Notes: generated from the sequence alone by a model not told the origin. Counted from the first letter of the stretch, positions 25,930 through 34,041 are shown. The stretch: 52,054 nucleotides of DNA from Clostridiales bacterium oral taxon 876 str. F0540 (GCA_000466585.1 KE993503.1:1-52054), one strand, 5' to 3'. A program made the numbers and translations.

Positions 25930-26217
25930 CTATTGCTCTTCTTTGATTATGATATGTCTGATAACACTGTCAGAAATTCTGAAAATTCTGTCTAACTCTT
26001 TAGGTAAGTCAGTATTAGCAGTAAAGTTTACTAGAGTGTAGTATCCTTCATTAACTTTAGAAATTTCGTAAGCAAGCTTTCTCTTGCCCCAGAAATCTAC
26101 GTTATCAACTACTCCTCCACCATTTTCTATTACACCTTTAAACTTTTCAACGTTAGCTTTAACAGCTTCTTCGTCTAATGATGGGTGTAATATGAATATA
26201 GTTTCATACTTTCTCAT
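25930..26217 (-). CDS. rpsF: 30S ribosomal protein S6
   Basis: A 95-residue S6 recognised by MRKYETIFILHPSLDEEAV and WGKRKLAYEI, ending RHIIIKEEQ. It forms a heterodimer with S18. GGAGGAGGTG lies before the ATG. The leader carries a structure that fits the S6:S18 autoregulatory element, and a strong sigma-A promoter lies upstream. It is the first gene of the operon. Confidence 0.97.
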   Translation of the reverse strand: MRKYETIFILHPSLDEEAVKANVEKFKGVIENGGGVVDNVDFWGKRKLAYEISKVNEGYYTLVNFTANTDLPKELDRIFRISDSVIRHIIIKEEQ

Positions 26218-26230
26218 TAGATTTCACCTC

Positions 26231-26271
26231 CTCCCTCTGGACTAACGGCCGTGATTTTCACGGCAGGGACT
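26231..26271 (-). promoter_or_regulatory. S6:S18-type autoregulatory leader
   Basis: On the minus strand TCCCT (26266-26270) pairs with AGGGA (26232-26236) around an apical stem GCCGTGA/TCACGGC (26248-26264) with a bulged strand GGCCGTTAGTCC. This resembles the known rpsF leader that mimics the S6:S18 site of 16S rRNA and represses the operon. The outer stem abuts the Shine-Dalgarno. Confidence 0.7.
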
Positions 26272-26281
26272 ACAAATAATA

Positions 26282-26310
26282 ATTATAATACTAAAAGGCT
26301 CTGAAATCAA
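26282..26310 (-). promoter_or_regulatory. sigma-A promoter of rpsF operon
   Basis: -35 TTGATT (26305-26310), 17 bp, -10 TATAAT (26282-26287) on the minus strand. The -35 overlaps the stop codon of the preceding DUF951 gene. Confidence 0.75.
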
Positions 26311-26513
26311 GCCTTTTCTTCAGGTATATTTTGCTTAATTATTTTTTTAACGTCTTTTTCAAACTTGCTTCTCTCAAGCATTATAAGTCTTCCGCATCCG
26401 CAGCACTTGATTTTAATATCTGCTCCAAGCCTTACAACTTCCCACTCTTTACTGCCACAGGGATGCTGCTTCTTCATTTCAACGATATCTCCAAGATAAA
26501 AAGTTTTAGGCAT
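26307..26513 (-). CDS. DUF951 protein
   Basis: A 68-residue protein from the ATG at 26513, which has AAAGG upstream at good distance (a GTG start three codons earlier overlaps it). Sequence YLGDIVEMKKQHPCG and IKIKCCGCGRLIMLERSKFEK is typical of DUF951, a small conserved clostridial family of unknown role; the C-x10-20-CC-x-C pattern could hold zinc. The start overlaps the mscS-type gene end by 8 bp, so they are translationally coupled. The next gene, rpsF, has its promoter inside this gene's end. Confidence 0.78.
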   Translation of the reverse strand: MPKTFYLGDIVEMKKQHPCGSKEWEVVRLGADIKIKCCGCGRLIMLERSKFEKDVKKIIKQNIPEEKA

Positions 26514-27402
26514 TTTTATCACCTTTCCCGTCGCTAAGTATTTTTCTCTTTTGATAAGGTGCCTCTATCTTTTCCTTATCAAGAGCCTTTTTGATTTCTC
26601 TTCTAAGGTTCATTTCGCACTCTCCTTGTGTCAGCGGCTTTGCTCTGCCTATAACCCTTACAGTCTGACTGCTTTCCCTTATAGCCGAGACCCCTAACAC
26701 CTTTGGACCCTCTATAACATTTTCATTTGAATCTTTAAACTCGCTGCATACCTGTGAAACTATGCCTATAATTTTATCTATATCTTCGTCGTAAGGCACT
26801 TCTACATCTACAGCAAATCTCATATCTCCGCGAGAATGATTAGTTATTTTGCTTATAAGCCCGTTTGGAATTATGTGAAGGTCTCCATTAAAATCTCTAA
26901 GCTTAGTAACTCTAAGTTCGATGCTTTCAACTATGCCGCCTTTATCATCAATGTTTATATAATCTCCAACAGCAAACTGATCTTCAAACAAAATAAAAAA
27001 ACCATTGATTATATCCTTAACAAGGCTTTGAGCTCCAAAAGCTATCGCTACTCCACCAATACCTGCAAAGGTTAAACTTATAGCTCCAAATATTTGTGAA
27101 AGTATAGCCACTATTCCAAAAAAATATACACCATATCTAAGTACACTTTTTAATATTGCTTCAAGAGTCATACTCTTTTTTTCATTTAAAGTAAACTTTA
27201 AATTACTTTTTCTCTGTCTTTCCATAAACTTATGTATTATAGCGCTGCCTATCTTTATAGCCAAATACATAAATACGGCTATCGCAACTATACTAATTAC
27301 TTTAAAAAGCAAGTCTGTAAGCTGCTTTGTACTTATTGGGATATTTCCTATATTTATACCGCCTTTAGTTAAATCCACATCAATAGCAAAAATACTGTTC
27401 AA
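26506..27402 (-). CDS. MscS-family small-conductance mechanosensitive channel
   Basis: A 298-residue MscS protein. Membrane segments are around 28-50, 78-105 and the pore-lining helix 108-135, which has GIGGVAIAFGAQSLVKDIINGFFI, the glycine/alanine-rich TM3 signature. The beta domain follows (VGDYINIDDKGGIVESIELR). It opens under membrane tension to release solutes in osmotic downshock. Start is a TTG at 27402 with GGGGAGG upstream. It is followed, with an 8-bp overlap, by the DUF951 gene. Confidence 0.9.
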   Translation of the reverse strand: MNSIFAIDVDLTKGGINIGNIPISTKQLTDLLFKVISIVAIAVFMYLAIKIGSAIIHKFMERQRKSNLKFTLNEKKSMTLEAILKSVLRYGVYFFGIVAILSQIFGAISLTFAGIGGVAIAFGAQSLVKDIINGFFILFEDQFAVGDYINIDDKGGIVESIELRVTKLRDFNGDLHIIPNGLISKITNHSRGDMRFAVDVEVPYDEDIDKIIGIVSQVCSEFKDSNENVIEGPKVLGVSAIRESSQTVRVIGRAKPLTQGECEMNLRREIKKALDKEKIEAPYQKRKILSDGKGDKNA

Positions 27403-27482
27403 GTTAAAACCTCCCCTTCTGCAATTAACAATTAAAAAATTATTTATAAAAATTCTATGGAACTTTCAATAATAAGTTAGAA

Positions 27483-27498
27483 AATCCCTTAAGGGATT
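27483..27498 (-). terminator. terminator-like palindrome after DUF3343 gene
   Basis: AATCCC-TTAA-GGGATT at 27483-27498, followed on the minus strand by TTCTAAC. Short stem; probably an ending for the DUF3343 transcript. Confidence 0.55.
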
Positions 27499-27513
27499 CT
27501 CTAAACTTAATTC

Positions 27514-27774
27514 TTAATTATTAATTAACTCCACTTCCCTAAAGCTGTTTCCTTCCTTAACAATGCTTCCTTTTATCTTAATTTTATCTTCTGCAATTAA
27601 AGCTTTAACTTTTTCTATTTCTTCTTCTGAAATTCTTAAGCTTATTCCACAGCTTTTAGTTACAAAGGTCGGTGTAGGCATAACTATCGCCTTAATTTTA
27701 TTTTCCTTTAAAACTGTTTCTCCATTTATTGCACTATGTGTATTTTCAAATGTTAGTATATAGTATTTTTCCAT
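27514..27774 (-). CDS. DUF3343 putative Se/S carrier-like protein
   Basis: An 86-residue protein (ATG at 27774; an ATG five codons upstream lacks a better Shine-Dalgarno). It contains TPTFVTKSCGISLR, the family's conserved Cys loop, and a thioredoxin-like small fold. DUF3343 genes usually accompany YedF and selenium genes in clostridia and are described as possible Se/S carriers. It directly follows yedF, the pair being cotranscribed. Confidence 0.78.
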   Translation of the reverse strand: MEKYYILTFENTHSAINGETVLKENKIKAIVMPTPTFVTKSCGISLRISEEEIEKVKALIAEDKIKIKGSIVKEGNSFREVELINN

Positions 27775-27793
27775 TTGTTTTCCCACCATTTTA

Positions 27794-28372
27794 TTAAAGT
27801 TTTATTGTATTGTCTGCTGTATTCATTTTTTCTATTATTGTATACATATTAGTTATTTCTCCAACTGCCAGTTTTTCCTTAAGCTTATAAAAGTCTAGAC
27901 AAATTCCGCAGCTTGCTATATTGACTCCTCTTTCCTTAAGCTTATTTAAGCTGTCTAAAACCTCTGAGCCCTCTGCAGCCAGTTTAACTCCACCGTTTAA
28001 TAAAAGAAGATCTGTTGGAAGCTTATCACTTTCAGATAAAGCATAAAGATAGCTTTTCATAAGTGTTGCTCCTAAGGTATCATCTCCGTTTCCAAGCTTA
28101 TCTGTAGCTATTACTATAACTAATGAATTTGTTTCAGCTTCCATAACCTCACAACCTGTGTTTTCCTTTGTTATTTTTATATGATATAAACCTTCTTTTT
28201 CTTCTGTGCTAAATTTAAAGCCATTGCTATTACAAAATTTTGATATATTATTTTTGGCTACCTCATTATCTACTATTACTTCCGCTTCACCATTTTCTAT
28301 TGAGTCGAAGTATTTTTTTGTGTTAATTACCGGCTGAGGACACTTTAACCCCTTGCAATCAATTATATTCAT
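27794..28372 (-). CDS. yedF: YedF, selenium-metabolism TusA-like protein
   Basis: A 192-residue protein with an N-terminal TusA-like domain (about 1-75; CPxP motif C11-P-Q-P) joined to a DsrE-like domain (about 85-180; SLVIVIATDKLGNGDDTLG, ASCGICLDFYKL with C156/C159 region). The fusion is the YedF type that co-occurs with selenophosphate synthase in Firmicutes. No selD or selA is present in the window. The divergent LysE gene starts 215 bp away. Confidence 0.85.
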   Translation of the reverse strand: MNIIDCKGLKCPQPVINTKKYFDSIENGEAEVIVDNEVAKNNISKFCNSNGFKFSTEEKEGLYHIKITKENTGCEVMEAETNSLVIVIATDKLGNGDDTLGATLMKSYLYALSESDKLPTDLLLLNGGVKLAAEGSEVLDSLNKLKERGVNIASCGICLDFYKLKEKLAVGEITNMYTIIEKMNTADNTIKL

Positions 28373-28587
28373 TTTTTTATTCCTCCCTTAACTTTGTTAA
28401 TGATATACAATTGCTAAAATTTAGATTATAATTATTAATTAGATGTTTTGTTTATAATGCAATAAAGTTCTTACGTTAATTATGTCATAAAAAATTTAAT
28501 CTTCAATGATTTTTAGGGCACCATTAATGTACTAGAACTATAGCATTATATATATTATAACAAATTAAACATGAATGAGGAAAGAAT

Positions 28588-29247
28588 ATGAGTCAATTAA
28601 TAGTTATTTTTAAAGCTTTATTTTTGGGGTTTGCTACGGGGATTCTTTTATCGATTCCACTTGGGCCTGCAGGCATCGAATCAGTTAAGAGGACTGTTTC
28701 AAAAGGCTATAAGCAAGGCTTGATAGTTTCTTTAGGTGCTATAAGCGCAGATTTTACTTATCTATTTATTATTAATGCAGGTTTGTCCAGTCTATTAGCA
28801 GCTAATAAAAGAACAGAATCTCTTTTTTGGATAATTTCTGGTATAATCTTAAGTATAATAGGCTATATTTCCATAAAGAGCCATAGAGCAGCTTCTAATG
28901 ATATGAAGCATATAAAAACCTCTAAGCTAAGCTCAATGCCGTTCTTAGCAGGTTTTATAATAACTTTTTCAAATCCTATGACTCCTTCCCTTTGGCTGAC
29001 CCTTAGCGGTACAGTTATAAGAGCTTGGTACTATGTGAGTCTTACTGCTTATTACATATTTATTTTTTCTATAATACTTGGAATGGTTGCTTGGTTTTCA
29101 CTTTTAAATTATTTAGCATTAAAAGGAACCAAAGTTTTAAAACCCGGTCATTTTAATGCTACATCAAAGCTTTTAAATTATTCTATTGTTGTTATAGGAT
29201 TAGGTTTCGTTATTTTTGGATTTTTCAATCTTTTTAATATTATTTAG
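28588..29247 (+). CDS. LysE/RhtB-family exporter
   Basis: A 219-residue membrane protein with about six hydrophobic helices and the LysE-type N-terminus FLGFATGILLSIPLGPAGIESVKR. Such proteins export amino acids or other small metabolites. It starts a + strand run and its stop lies 23 bp before the cysteine desulfurase-like gene, so the two may be coupled. GAGGAAAG precedes the ATG. Substrate unknown. Confidence 0.85.
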   Translation: MSQLIVIFKALFLGFATGILLSIPLGPAGIESVKRTVSKGYKQGLIVSLGAISADFTYLFIINAGLSSLLAANKRTESLFWIISGIILSIIGYISIKSHRAASNDMKHIKTSKLSSMPFLAGFIITFSNPMTPSLWLTLSGTVIRAWYYVSLTAYYIFIFSIILGMVAWFSLLNYLALKGTKVLKPGHFNATSKLLNYSIVVIGLGFVIFGFFNLFNII

Positions 29248-29270
29248 ACACACAAAAGGAGACTGTTTAA

Positions 29271-30425
29271 ATGAAAATCTATTTAGATAATGCTGCAACA
29301 ACATATCCGAAACCATCTTCTGTTTATGATTCAGTTCTAAATTATATGATGAATATAGGAGCAAATCCCGGAAGAGGTGGCCATGCTTCCTCTCTTGAAG
29401 GAAGCAGAATAGTATACAGCTGTCGTGAAGAGTTAATGAAGCTTTTCAACTTTGATAAAACTGAAAATGTAATATTTACATCAAATATCACAGCCTCTTT
29501 AAATATGCTCCTAAAGAGTACAGTAAAAGACGGATGGCATATTATCACTACTTCAATGGAGCACAATTCAGTTTTAAGGCCTCTTTCAAGTCTTCAAAAA
29601 ACTAAAAATATTGAGCTTGATATTGTTCCTTGTTCAGAAGAAGGAATCATTGATATTAATTTATTTAAAAGTAAAATCAAACCAAATACAAAGCTTGTTG
29701 TTATGTCTCATGCTTCAAATGTAGTTGGGAGTATACAGCCTATAGAGGAAATAGGAAGGCTGTGCAAAGAGCACAATATTTACTTTATCATAGATACTGC
29801 TCAAACTGCCGGTGTTATTCCTCTGGATTTCTATAAATTAAATTTAAGTGCCTTAGCCTTTACCGGTCATAAGGGACTTTTGGCTCCTCAAGGCATTGGA
29901 GGATTTTTAATAAGTGATGAACTTAATAAAGAAGCTACTGCATTAATTGAAGGTGGCACTGGAAGTCTTTCGGAAAGTATCCTTCAGCCTGATTTTCTTC
30001 CCGATAAATTTGAAAGCGGTACATTAAACACTCCTGGTATAGCAGGACTTTTAGCAGGAATTGAATACTTAAATAATGAAAGCCTTCAATCTATCAGAGA
30101 AAGAGAAGAATATCTTACTGAAAAATTTATTGACGGGCTTCTAAATATTAATGGTATTAAAGTATATGGCACTAAAAATTCAAAACTTATGACTGCCACA
30201 ATCTCAATCAATTCAGATTATATTAATAATGCTGAGCTTGGATATATCTTGGATAGTGAATATGGTATTATGACTAGAACAGGTCTTCACTGTGCTCCAT
30301 TAACGCATAAAACTATCGGTACTTTTCCTTTAGGTACTTTAAGATTCAGCTTTGGTCCATTTAATGATATTAAAGATATTAATTATGCTTTATCAAGCTT
30401 AAATAAAATTTTAGAAAGGAAGTGA
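29271..30425 (+). CDS. cysteine desulfurase family enzyme (EF2568-like)
   Basis: A 384-residue class V PLP enzyme. N-terminal YLDNAATT (4-11), His98 (SMEHNS), D175 (IIDTAQTAG), PLP Lys201 (TGHKG) and Cys341 (TGLHCAPL) are the sites expected for cysteine desulfurase or selenocysteine lyase activity. This branch (TIGR01977-type) lacks an adjacent iscU or nifU here. Location next to YedF/DUF3343 and a LysE exporter suggests sulfur or selenium handling. AAGGAG precedes the ATG. Its stop is 5 bp from the next start. Confidence 0.87.
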   Translation: MKIYLDNAATTYPKPSSVYDSVLNYMMNIGANPGRGGHASSLEGSRIVYSCREELMKLFNFDKTENVIFTSNITASLNMLLKSTVKDGWHIITTSMEHNSVLRPLSSLQKTKNIELDIVPCSEEGIIDINLFKSKIKPNTKLVVMSHASNVVGSIQPIEEIGRLCKEHNIYFIIDTAQTAGVIPLDFYKLNLSALAFTGHKGLLAPQGIGGFLISDELNKEATALIEGGTGSLSESILQPDFLPDKFESGTLNTPGIAGLLAGIEYLNNESLQSIREREEYLTEKFIDGLLNINGIKVYGTKNSKLMTATISINSDYINNAELGYILDSEYGIMTRTGLHCAPLTHKTIGTFPLGTLRFSFGPFNDIKDINYALSSLNKILERK

Positions 30426-30430
30426 CCCGT

Positions 30431-31483
30431 TTGGACAAATTCTTAGAAAAAATTGATAAATTAGTTGTGTTTTTTATTATCTATACCATCTTATTTTTAG
30501 TGTTTTTTAAAACATTATCCTATACTCTACCTTTTGTATTAGCTTTCGTATTTGCCTTAATTCTTCAAAAACCAACTAAGTATCTTGTGAAAAAATTTAA
30601 AATAAAAATTTCACTTGCATCTATATTAACAACAATTATTTTCTTTACCATAATAATTTCTCTTCTTACCTGGGGCATAGCAGCACTAACTACTGAGGCA
30701 ATACAATTAGGTAAGAATACACAGGTTTATATAACCGGCAATACCGATTTGATTAATAAGTATGTGGATATACTTAGGGAGTATTATAAAAACCTTGATC
30801 CATCTATCGTTAAGACAATACAGGACAGTTTATCCAGCTCTATTAATAAAATATCTGCTTTAACAGCTTCCTTTGTTGGTGGTATGGTCTCAGGCCTTCT
30901 TAATTTTCTGGCATCAGTTCCATATATAATAATGGTTGTTTTATTTACACTACTGGCAACTTATTTCTTTACAAAAGATATGACTTCTGCAAAGAATAAG
31001 ATAAGAGATATAATACCTTCACAAAGTACTATAAAGCTATCTTATATTGTTAATGAGTCAAAGAAAATGTTAGGCGGTTATGCATTTTCATATACTATAA
31101 TAATTTTTATTACTTTTTTAGAAACATTAATAGGATTTTCAATATTCAGAGTAAAATATACGTTAATTCTAAGTGTAGTTTCAGCTATCTTTGATTTACT
31201 GCCTATCCTTGGAATAGGAAGTATATATGTACCTGTAGCAATTATCTACTACATTTCAGGAAGTAAGTTTACTGCCTTTGGTGTTTTGATCCTATATGGA
31301 GTTGTTTCTTTGATAAGACAGATTATTGAACCGAGAATTGTGTCTTCATCGCTAGGTCTACACCCTGTTGCTGTTCTGGCTGCAATATTTATAGGCTTAA
31401 AAGCCAGTGGCATAGCAGGCATGTTCTTTTGCATGTTTTTAGTAGTTTTTTATAACATCTTTAGAAAAGTAAAAGTACTTTAA
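30431..31483 (+). CDS. YtvI/AI-2E-family membrane protein
   Basis: A 350-residue protein with seven to eight membrane helices of the AI-2E/UPF0118 type and closest in style to YtvI, the sporulation integral membrane protein. The signature late helices are IFDLLPILGIGSIYVPVAI and LYGVVSLIRQIIEPRIVSSSLGLHPVAVL. I chose the TTG at 30431: AGGAAG lies 8-11 bases upstream, whereas the GTG at 30422 abuts the Shine-Dalgarno. The start is 5 bp behind the desulfurase gene stop. Confidence 0.85.
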   Translation: MDKFLEKIDKLVVFFIIYTILFLVFFKTLSYTLPFVLAFVFALILQKPTKYLVKKFKIKISLASILTTIIFFTIIISLLTWGIAALTTEAIQLGKNTQVYITGNTDLINKYVDILREYYKNLDPSIVKTIQDSLSSSINKISALTASFVGGMVSGLLNFLASVPYIIMVVLFTLLATYFFTKDMTSAKNKIRDIIPSQSTIKLSYIVNESKKMLGGYAFSYTIIIFITFLETLIGFSIFRVKYTLILSVVSAIFDLLPILGIGSIYVPVAIIYYISGSKFTAFGVLILYGVVSLIRQIIEPRIVSSSLGLHPVAVLAAIFIGLKASGIAGMFFCMFLVVFYNIFRKVKVL

Positions 31484-31530
31484 AGTTTATGATCCAAACA
31501 ATTTCATAATTGTTTTTACAAAATATGTAT

Positions 31531-31575
31531 ATTAAACCTCCTTGTTGGATAAAATTCCATATAGGAGGTTTTAAT
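31531..31575 (+). promoter_or_regulatory. hairpin burying the yyaC Shine-Dalgarno
   Basis: AAACCTCC (31534-31541) pairs with GGAGGTTT (31564-31571), which is the ribosome binding site; an inner TGGA/TCCA adds a second short stem. The same arms occur before the UPF0180 gene at 32440-32478. Confidence 0.7.
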
Positions 31576-31576
31576 T

Positions 31577-32179
31577 ATGGAGCAAAAATTCGTTATAGAT
31601 TCAAGAGAAAATAATTCAATTGTAAAGTTAAGAGATATTCTTTGTAATGAGCTTTATACAGTAATGAAAGAGGACAGACCAATTGTCTTCTTATGTATAG
31701 GTACCGATAGATCTACTGGTGACAGCTTAGGTCCTCTCATAGGAGATAAATTAAAATTTTTAGTAAGAGACCGAATACATCTTTATGGTAATCTTGAATA
31801 TCCTGTTCATGCTAAAAATTTAGCTGAAACAATAGATGAAATAAAATTAACTTTTACAAACCCATTTATTGTTGCTATTGATGCTTGTCTAGGTAGCATT
31901 CAAAACATAGGGAAAATCTTTGTCGAAAGGAAACCGTTAACTCCTGGAGCTGCTATGAATAAAGACTTACCTGCTGTTGGAGATCTAAGTATAACAGGTA
32001 TTGTTAATATTTCCGGCACCCTAGAATTTATGGTCCTTCAAAATACACGTCTTTATACAGTTATGTCTCTCGCAGATGTTATATCAAAGGGCATATATCA
32101 CTTTGTATTAAAATCAGTGGGTGGAAGAAAAGTTGAAAGTAAAAGAGAAAGGCTTGAAAGCATAGAGGCTCAATTATAG
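31577..32179 (+). CDS. yyaC: spore protease YyaC
   Basis: A 200-residue protein of the YyaC type, related to the germination protease GPR and to hydrogenase maturation proteases. The N-terminal block VFLCIGTDRSTGDSLGPLIGDKL (about 38-59) carries D44 and D49, candidate acidic catalytic residues; GDLSITGIVNISG follows. Sporulation role is known for the family. The convergent UPF0180 gene ends 4 bp away. The Shine-Dalgarno lies in a hairpin. Confidence 0.88.
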   Translation: MEQKFVIDSRENNSIVKLRDILCNELYTVMKEDRPIVFLCIGTDRSTGDSLGPLIGDKLKFLVRDRIHLYGNLEYPVHAKNLAETIDEIKLTFTNPFIVAIDACLGSIQNIGKIFVERKPLTPGAAMNKDLPAVGDLSITGIVNISGTLEFMVLQNTRLYTVMSLADVISKGIYHFVLKSVGGRKVESKRERLESIEAQL

Positions 32180-32183
32180 TATT

Positions 32184-32435
32184 TCAAAACAATGAACTAT
32201 AAACTCTGTTGTTTAATATGTATTCTATTTCATCTATATTCTTGCTGCCTGAATCGATAACCAGTGTACCTTCTCTTTTAATATTTCCTTGTGCATTTAA
32301 ATTAACAAGACCTCCATTTTTAAGGTTACATATGATGACATCACAGGGCATAGAAGCATCACTTACAACATTGTATCCTCTATTTATTAATTGTTCTTTT
32401 ATACTATCTAATTCATCGCTAATACATATTGTCAT
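32184..32435 (-). CDS. UPF0180 protein (YkuS-like)
   Basis: An 83-residue UPF0180 protein, found in many Firmicutes with unknown role. It starts MTICISDELDSIKEQLINRGY and has VDSGSKN-like (VIDSGSKNIDEIEYILN) at the end. No catalytic motif seen. Its GGAGGTT Shine-Dalgarno is held in a strong hairpin. The gene is 60 bp behind the DUF4446 gene on the same strand and convergent with yyaC. Confidence 0.82.
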   Translation of the reverse strand: MTICISDELDSIKEQLINRGYNVVSDASMPCDVIICNLKNGGLVNLNAQGNIKREGTLVIDSGSKNIDEIEYILNNRVYSSLF

Positions 32436-32439
32436 AGAA

Positions 32440-32478
32440 AAACCTCCTTTTAGGGTAATATTCCCAAAAAGGAGGTTT
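32440..32478 (-). promoter_or_regulatory. hairpin burying the UPF0180 Shine-Dalgarno
   Basis: AAACCTCC (32471-32478 on the minus strand) pairs with GGAGGTTT (32440-32447); the stem continues for four more pairs, then GGG/CCC after one mismatch. The run GGAGGTTTTTC lets it also act as a terminator for the DUF4446 gene. Confidence 0.75.
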
Positions 32479-32495
32479 ATTATACATTTACTATT

Positions 32496-32996
32496 TTAGC
32501 CCTTATTCATTACATCATCTAAGACCTGCTGCTCTTCTTCAGATAAATCATATCTTGAAATTCCTTTATCTATAGGCTTAGCATAAGTTGTACTTTCTTG
32601 TCTTCCATATATACCTGTTATAATTACTCCATTGTTATTATCATCTAGTAATGCTATTGAGAAGCTTAGATCACTTCCTACATCATCAAAAGCCCTATAC
32701 CTGGTTATTGAAGTCTTTTGAATACAACCTTTTATTCTGTTGTCTAATTCGTTATAGGCTGCTGCTATTCTTTCAGAATCTTGCTTAACTTCATCAATCT
32801 TATCTAAATAACCTATTATAAGTTCTTCTAAGTTTTTATTATTCACACCTCTCATGAACTTCCTGTATCTTTTCTCTAAATTACTAACTGATTTTAATAG
32901 TACAATAATAATAATCAATAGAATTAGCAATACAGCAGATATACCTAATATAATATATGGTTGAAAGTCTTTTAATAAATTAAACAAATTATCCAT
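32496..32996 (-). CDS. DUF4446 protein
   Basis: A 166-residue protein. I place the start at the ATG at 32996 because the element-derived AAGGGAG lies before it; the longer frame to 33056 reads through the leader. An N-terminal hydrophobic helix (about 13-38) is followed by a coiled-coil-like stretch (LEKRYRKFMRG...RIAAAYNELDNRIKG) and a conserved core (ITRYRAFDDVGSDLSFSIALLDDNNNGVIITGIYGRQESTTYAKPI). DUF4446 is common next to parB in clostridia; function is unknown. Confidence 0.82.
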   Translation of the reverse strand: MDNLFNLLKDFQPYIILGISAVLLILLIIIIVLLKSVSNLEKRYRKFMRGVNNKNLEELIIGYLDKIDEVKQDSERIAAAYNELDNRIKGCIQKTSITRYRAFDDVGSDLSFSIALLDDNNNGVIITGIYGRQESTTYAKPIDKGISRYDLSEEEQQVLDDVMNKG

Positions 32997-33005
32997 AATT
33001 ATTTT

Positions 33006-33165
33006 CTCCCTTCGTTCAAAACACTGGGTAATAAAGTATTTACTCCATTTATGCAATTTATAACTTAAGACATTCTCTTAGATCATAAACTATCTACTAA
33101 AGTCCAGCTAATATCTTAGCCTCTTAAATTACCCATTCAGGTCCATTTAGGACCCCAATTCTTTT
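33006..33165 (-). repeat. degenerate leader repeats before DUF4446 gene
   Basis: On the minus strand GGGGTCCTAAATGGACC (about 33148-33165), then a GGACTTTAG...AGTTTATGA...TCTTAAGTTA block, then TTACCCAGTGTTTTGAACGAAGGGAG ending at 33006. These are fragments of at least two or three units of the 83-nt family; the last supplies the Shine-Dalgarno. Confidence 0.6.
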
Positions 33166-33174
33166 AAAATTTAA

Positions 33175-33190
33175 TGTTTCACGTGAAACA
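33175..33190. other. parS: parS site
   Basis: A perfect 16-bp palindrome TGTTTCACGTGAAACA, identical to the B. subtilis consensus, three bases after the parB stop codon. ParB loads here to start segregation. Confidence 0.92.
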
Positions 33191-33192
33191 TT

Positions 33193-34035
33193 TTACACAC
33201 TTAATATATCTAAAATACGTTGCAGATCATCTTCAGAGTAATACTCGATTTCTATTTTACCTTTATTTTTCTTATTAACTAATGAGACTTTAGTTCCGAA
33301 ATAATTCTCAAGTTTATCTTTAATGTCATTGTAATAAATATTATTTTCTTTTTCTTTTTTCTCTGGCTTTACTTTCCCTAGGTTTCTAATCAGCTTCTCA
33401 GTATCTCTTACATTTAATCCTTCATCAATTATGGTTTGAGCTACTCTATACTGCAAATCTTTGTCCTCAATAGCTAATAAAGCTCTTCCATGACCCTCAC
33501 TTACTACTTCGTCTATCAAATATTCTTGAACCCTAGAATCAAGATTTAGAAGTCTTAAGCAGTTTGTTACAGCTGTTCTTGACTTTCCTATTCTCTTACC
33601 TAGTTCTTCCTGAGTAAATTGGAAATCATTAATTAACTTTTTATATGCTGTTGCTTCTTCAATAGGGTTTAAATCTTCTCTTTGAATATTTTCTATTAAA
33701 GAAATTTCTAATACCTGCTTATCTGTAAGCTCCATAACAACAGCAGGAATTTCTTTAAGGCCGGCTAGTTTTGCAGCTCTCCATCTTCTTTCACCAGCTA
33801 CAATAACATAAGTATCATTTTCTTTTCTTAATACTATAGGCTGAACTACTCCATGCTCTTTTATGGATTCTGATAAGCTCTCAATTTTCTCCTCATCAAA
33901 TGTCTTTCTAGGTTGATTTTCATTAGCTTTAATAAGATTAATAGAGATTTTTAAAATTTCATTGTCTGTTGAAGTTATTTCTTCTTCAGGAATTAACGCT
34001 CCTAACCCCTTGCCCAAACCAAATTTTTTGTTCAA
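33193..34035 (-). CDS. parB: ParB/Spo0J chromosome segregation protein
   Basis: A 280-residue ParB. Box II CTP-binding motif GERRWRAA is at 81-88, ENIQREDLNPIEEA at 115-128, and the helix-turn-helix TQEELGKRIGKSRTAV near 139-154. The C-terminal dimerisation domain follows. It clamps DNA at parS in a CTP-dependent way and works with ParA and SMC; it also influences sporulation. Start is TTG at 34035 with AGAAGGAG upstream. It follows parA by 6 bp. Confidence 0.96.
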   Translation of the reverse strand: MNKKFGLGKGLGALIPEEEITSTDNEILKISINLIKANENQPRKTFDEEKIESLSESIKEHGVVQPIVLRKENDTYVIVAGERRWRAAKLAGLKEIPAVVMELTDKQVLEISLIENIQREDLNPIEEATAYKKLINDFQFTQEELGKRIGKSRTAVTNCLRLLNLDSRVQEYLIDEVVSEGHGRALLAIEDKDLQYRVAQTIIDEGLNVRDTEKLIRNLGKVKPEKKEKENNIYYNDIKDKLENYFGTKVSLVNKKNKGKIEIEYYSEDDLQRILDILSV

Positions 34036-34041
34036 ATTTTA

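Noticed and set aside
33057..33174. Extended N-terminus of the DUF4446 protein
   Set aside because: The longer frame translates the leader repeat; the repeat ends with the Shine-Dalgarno for the internal ATG at 32996.
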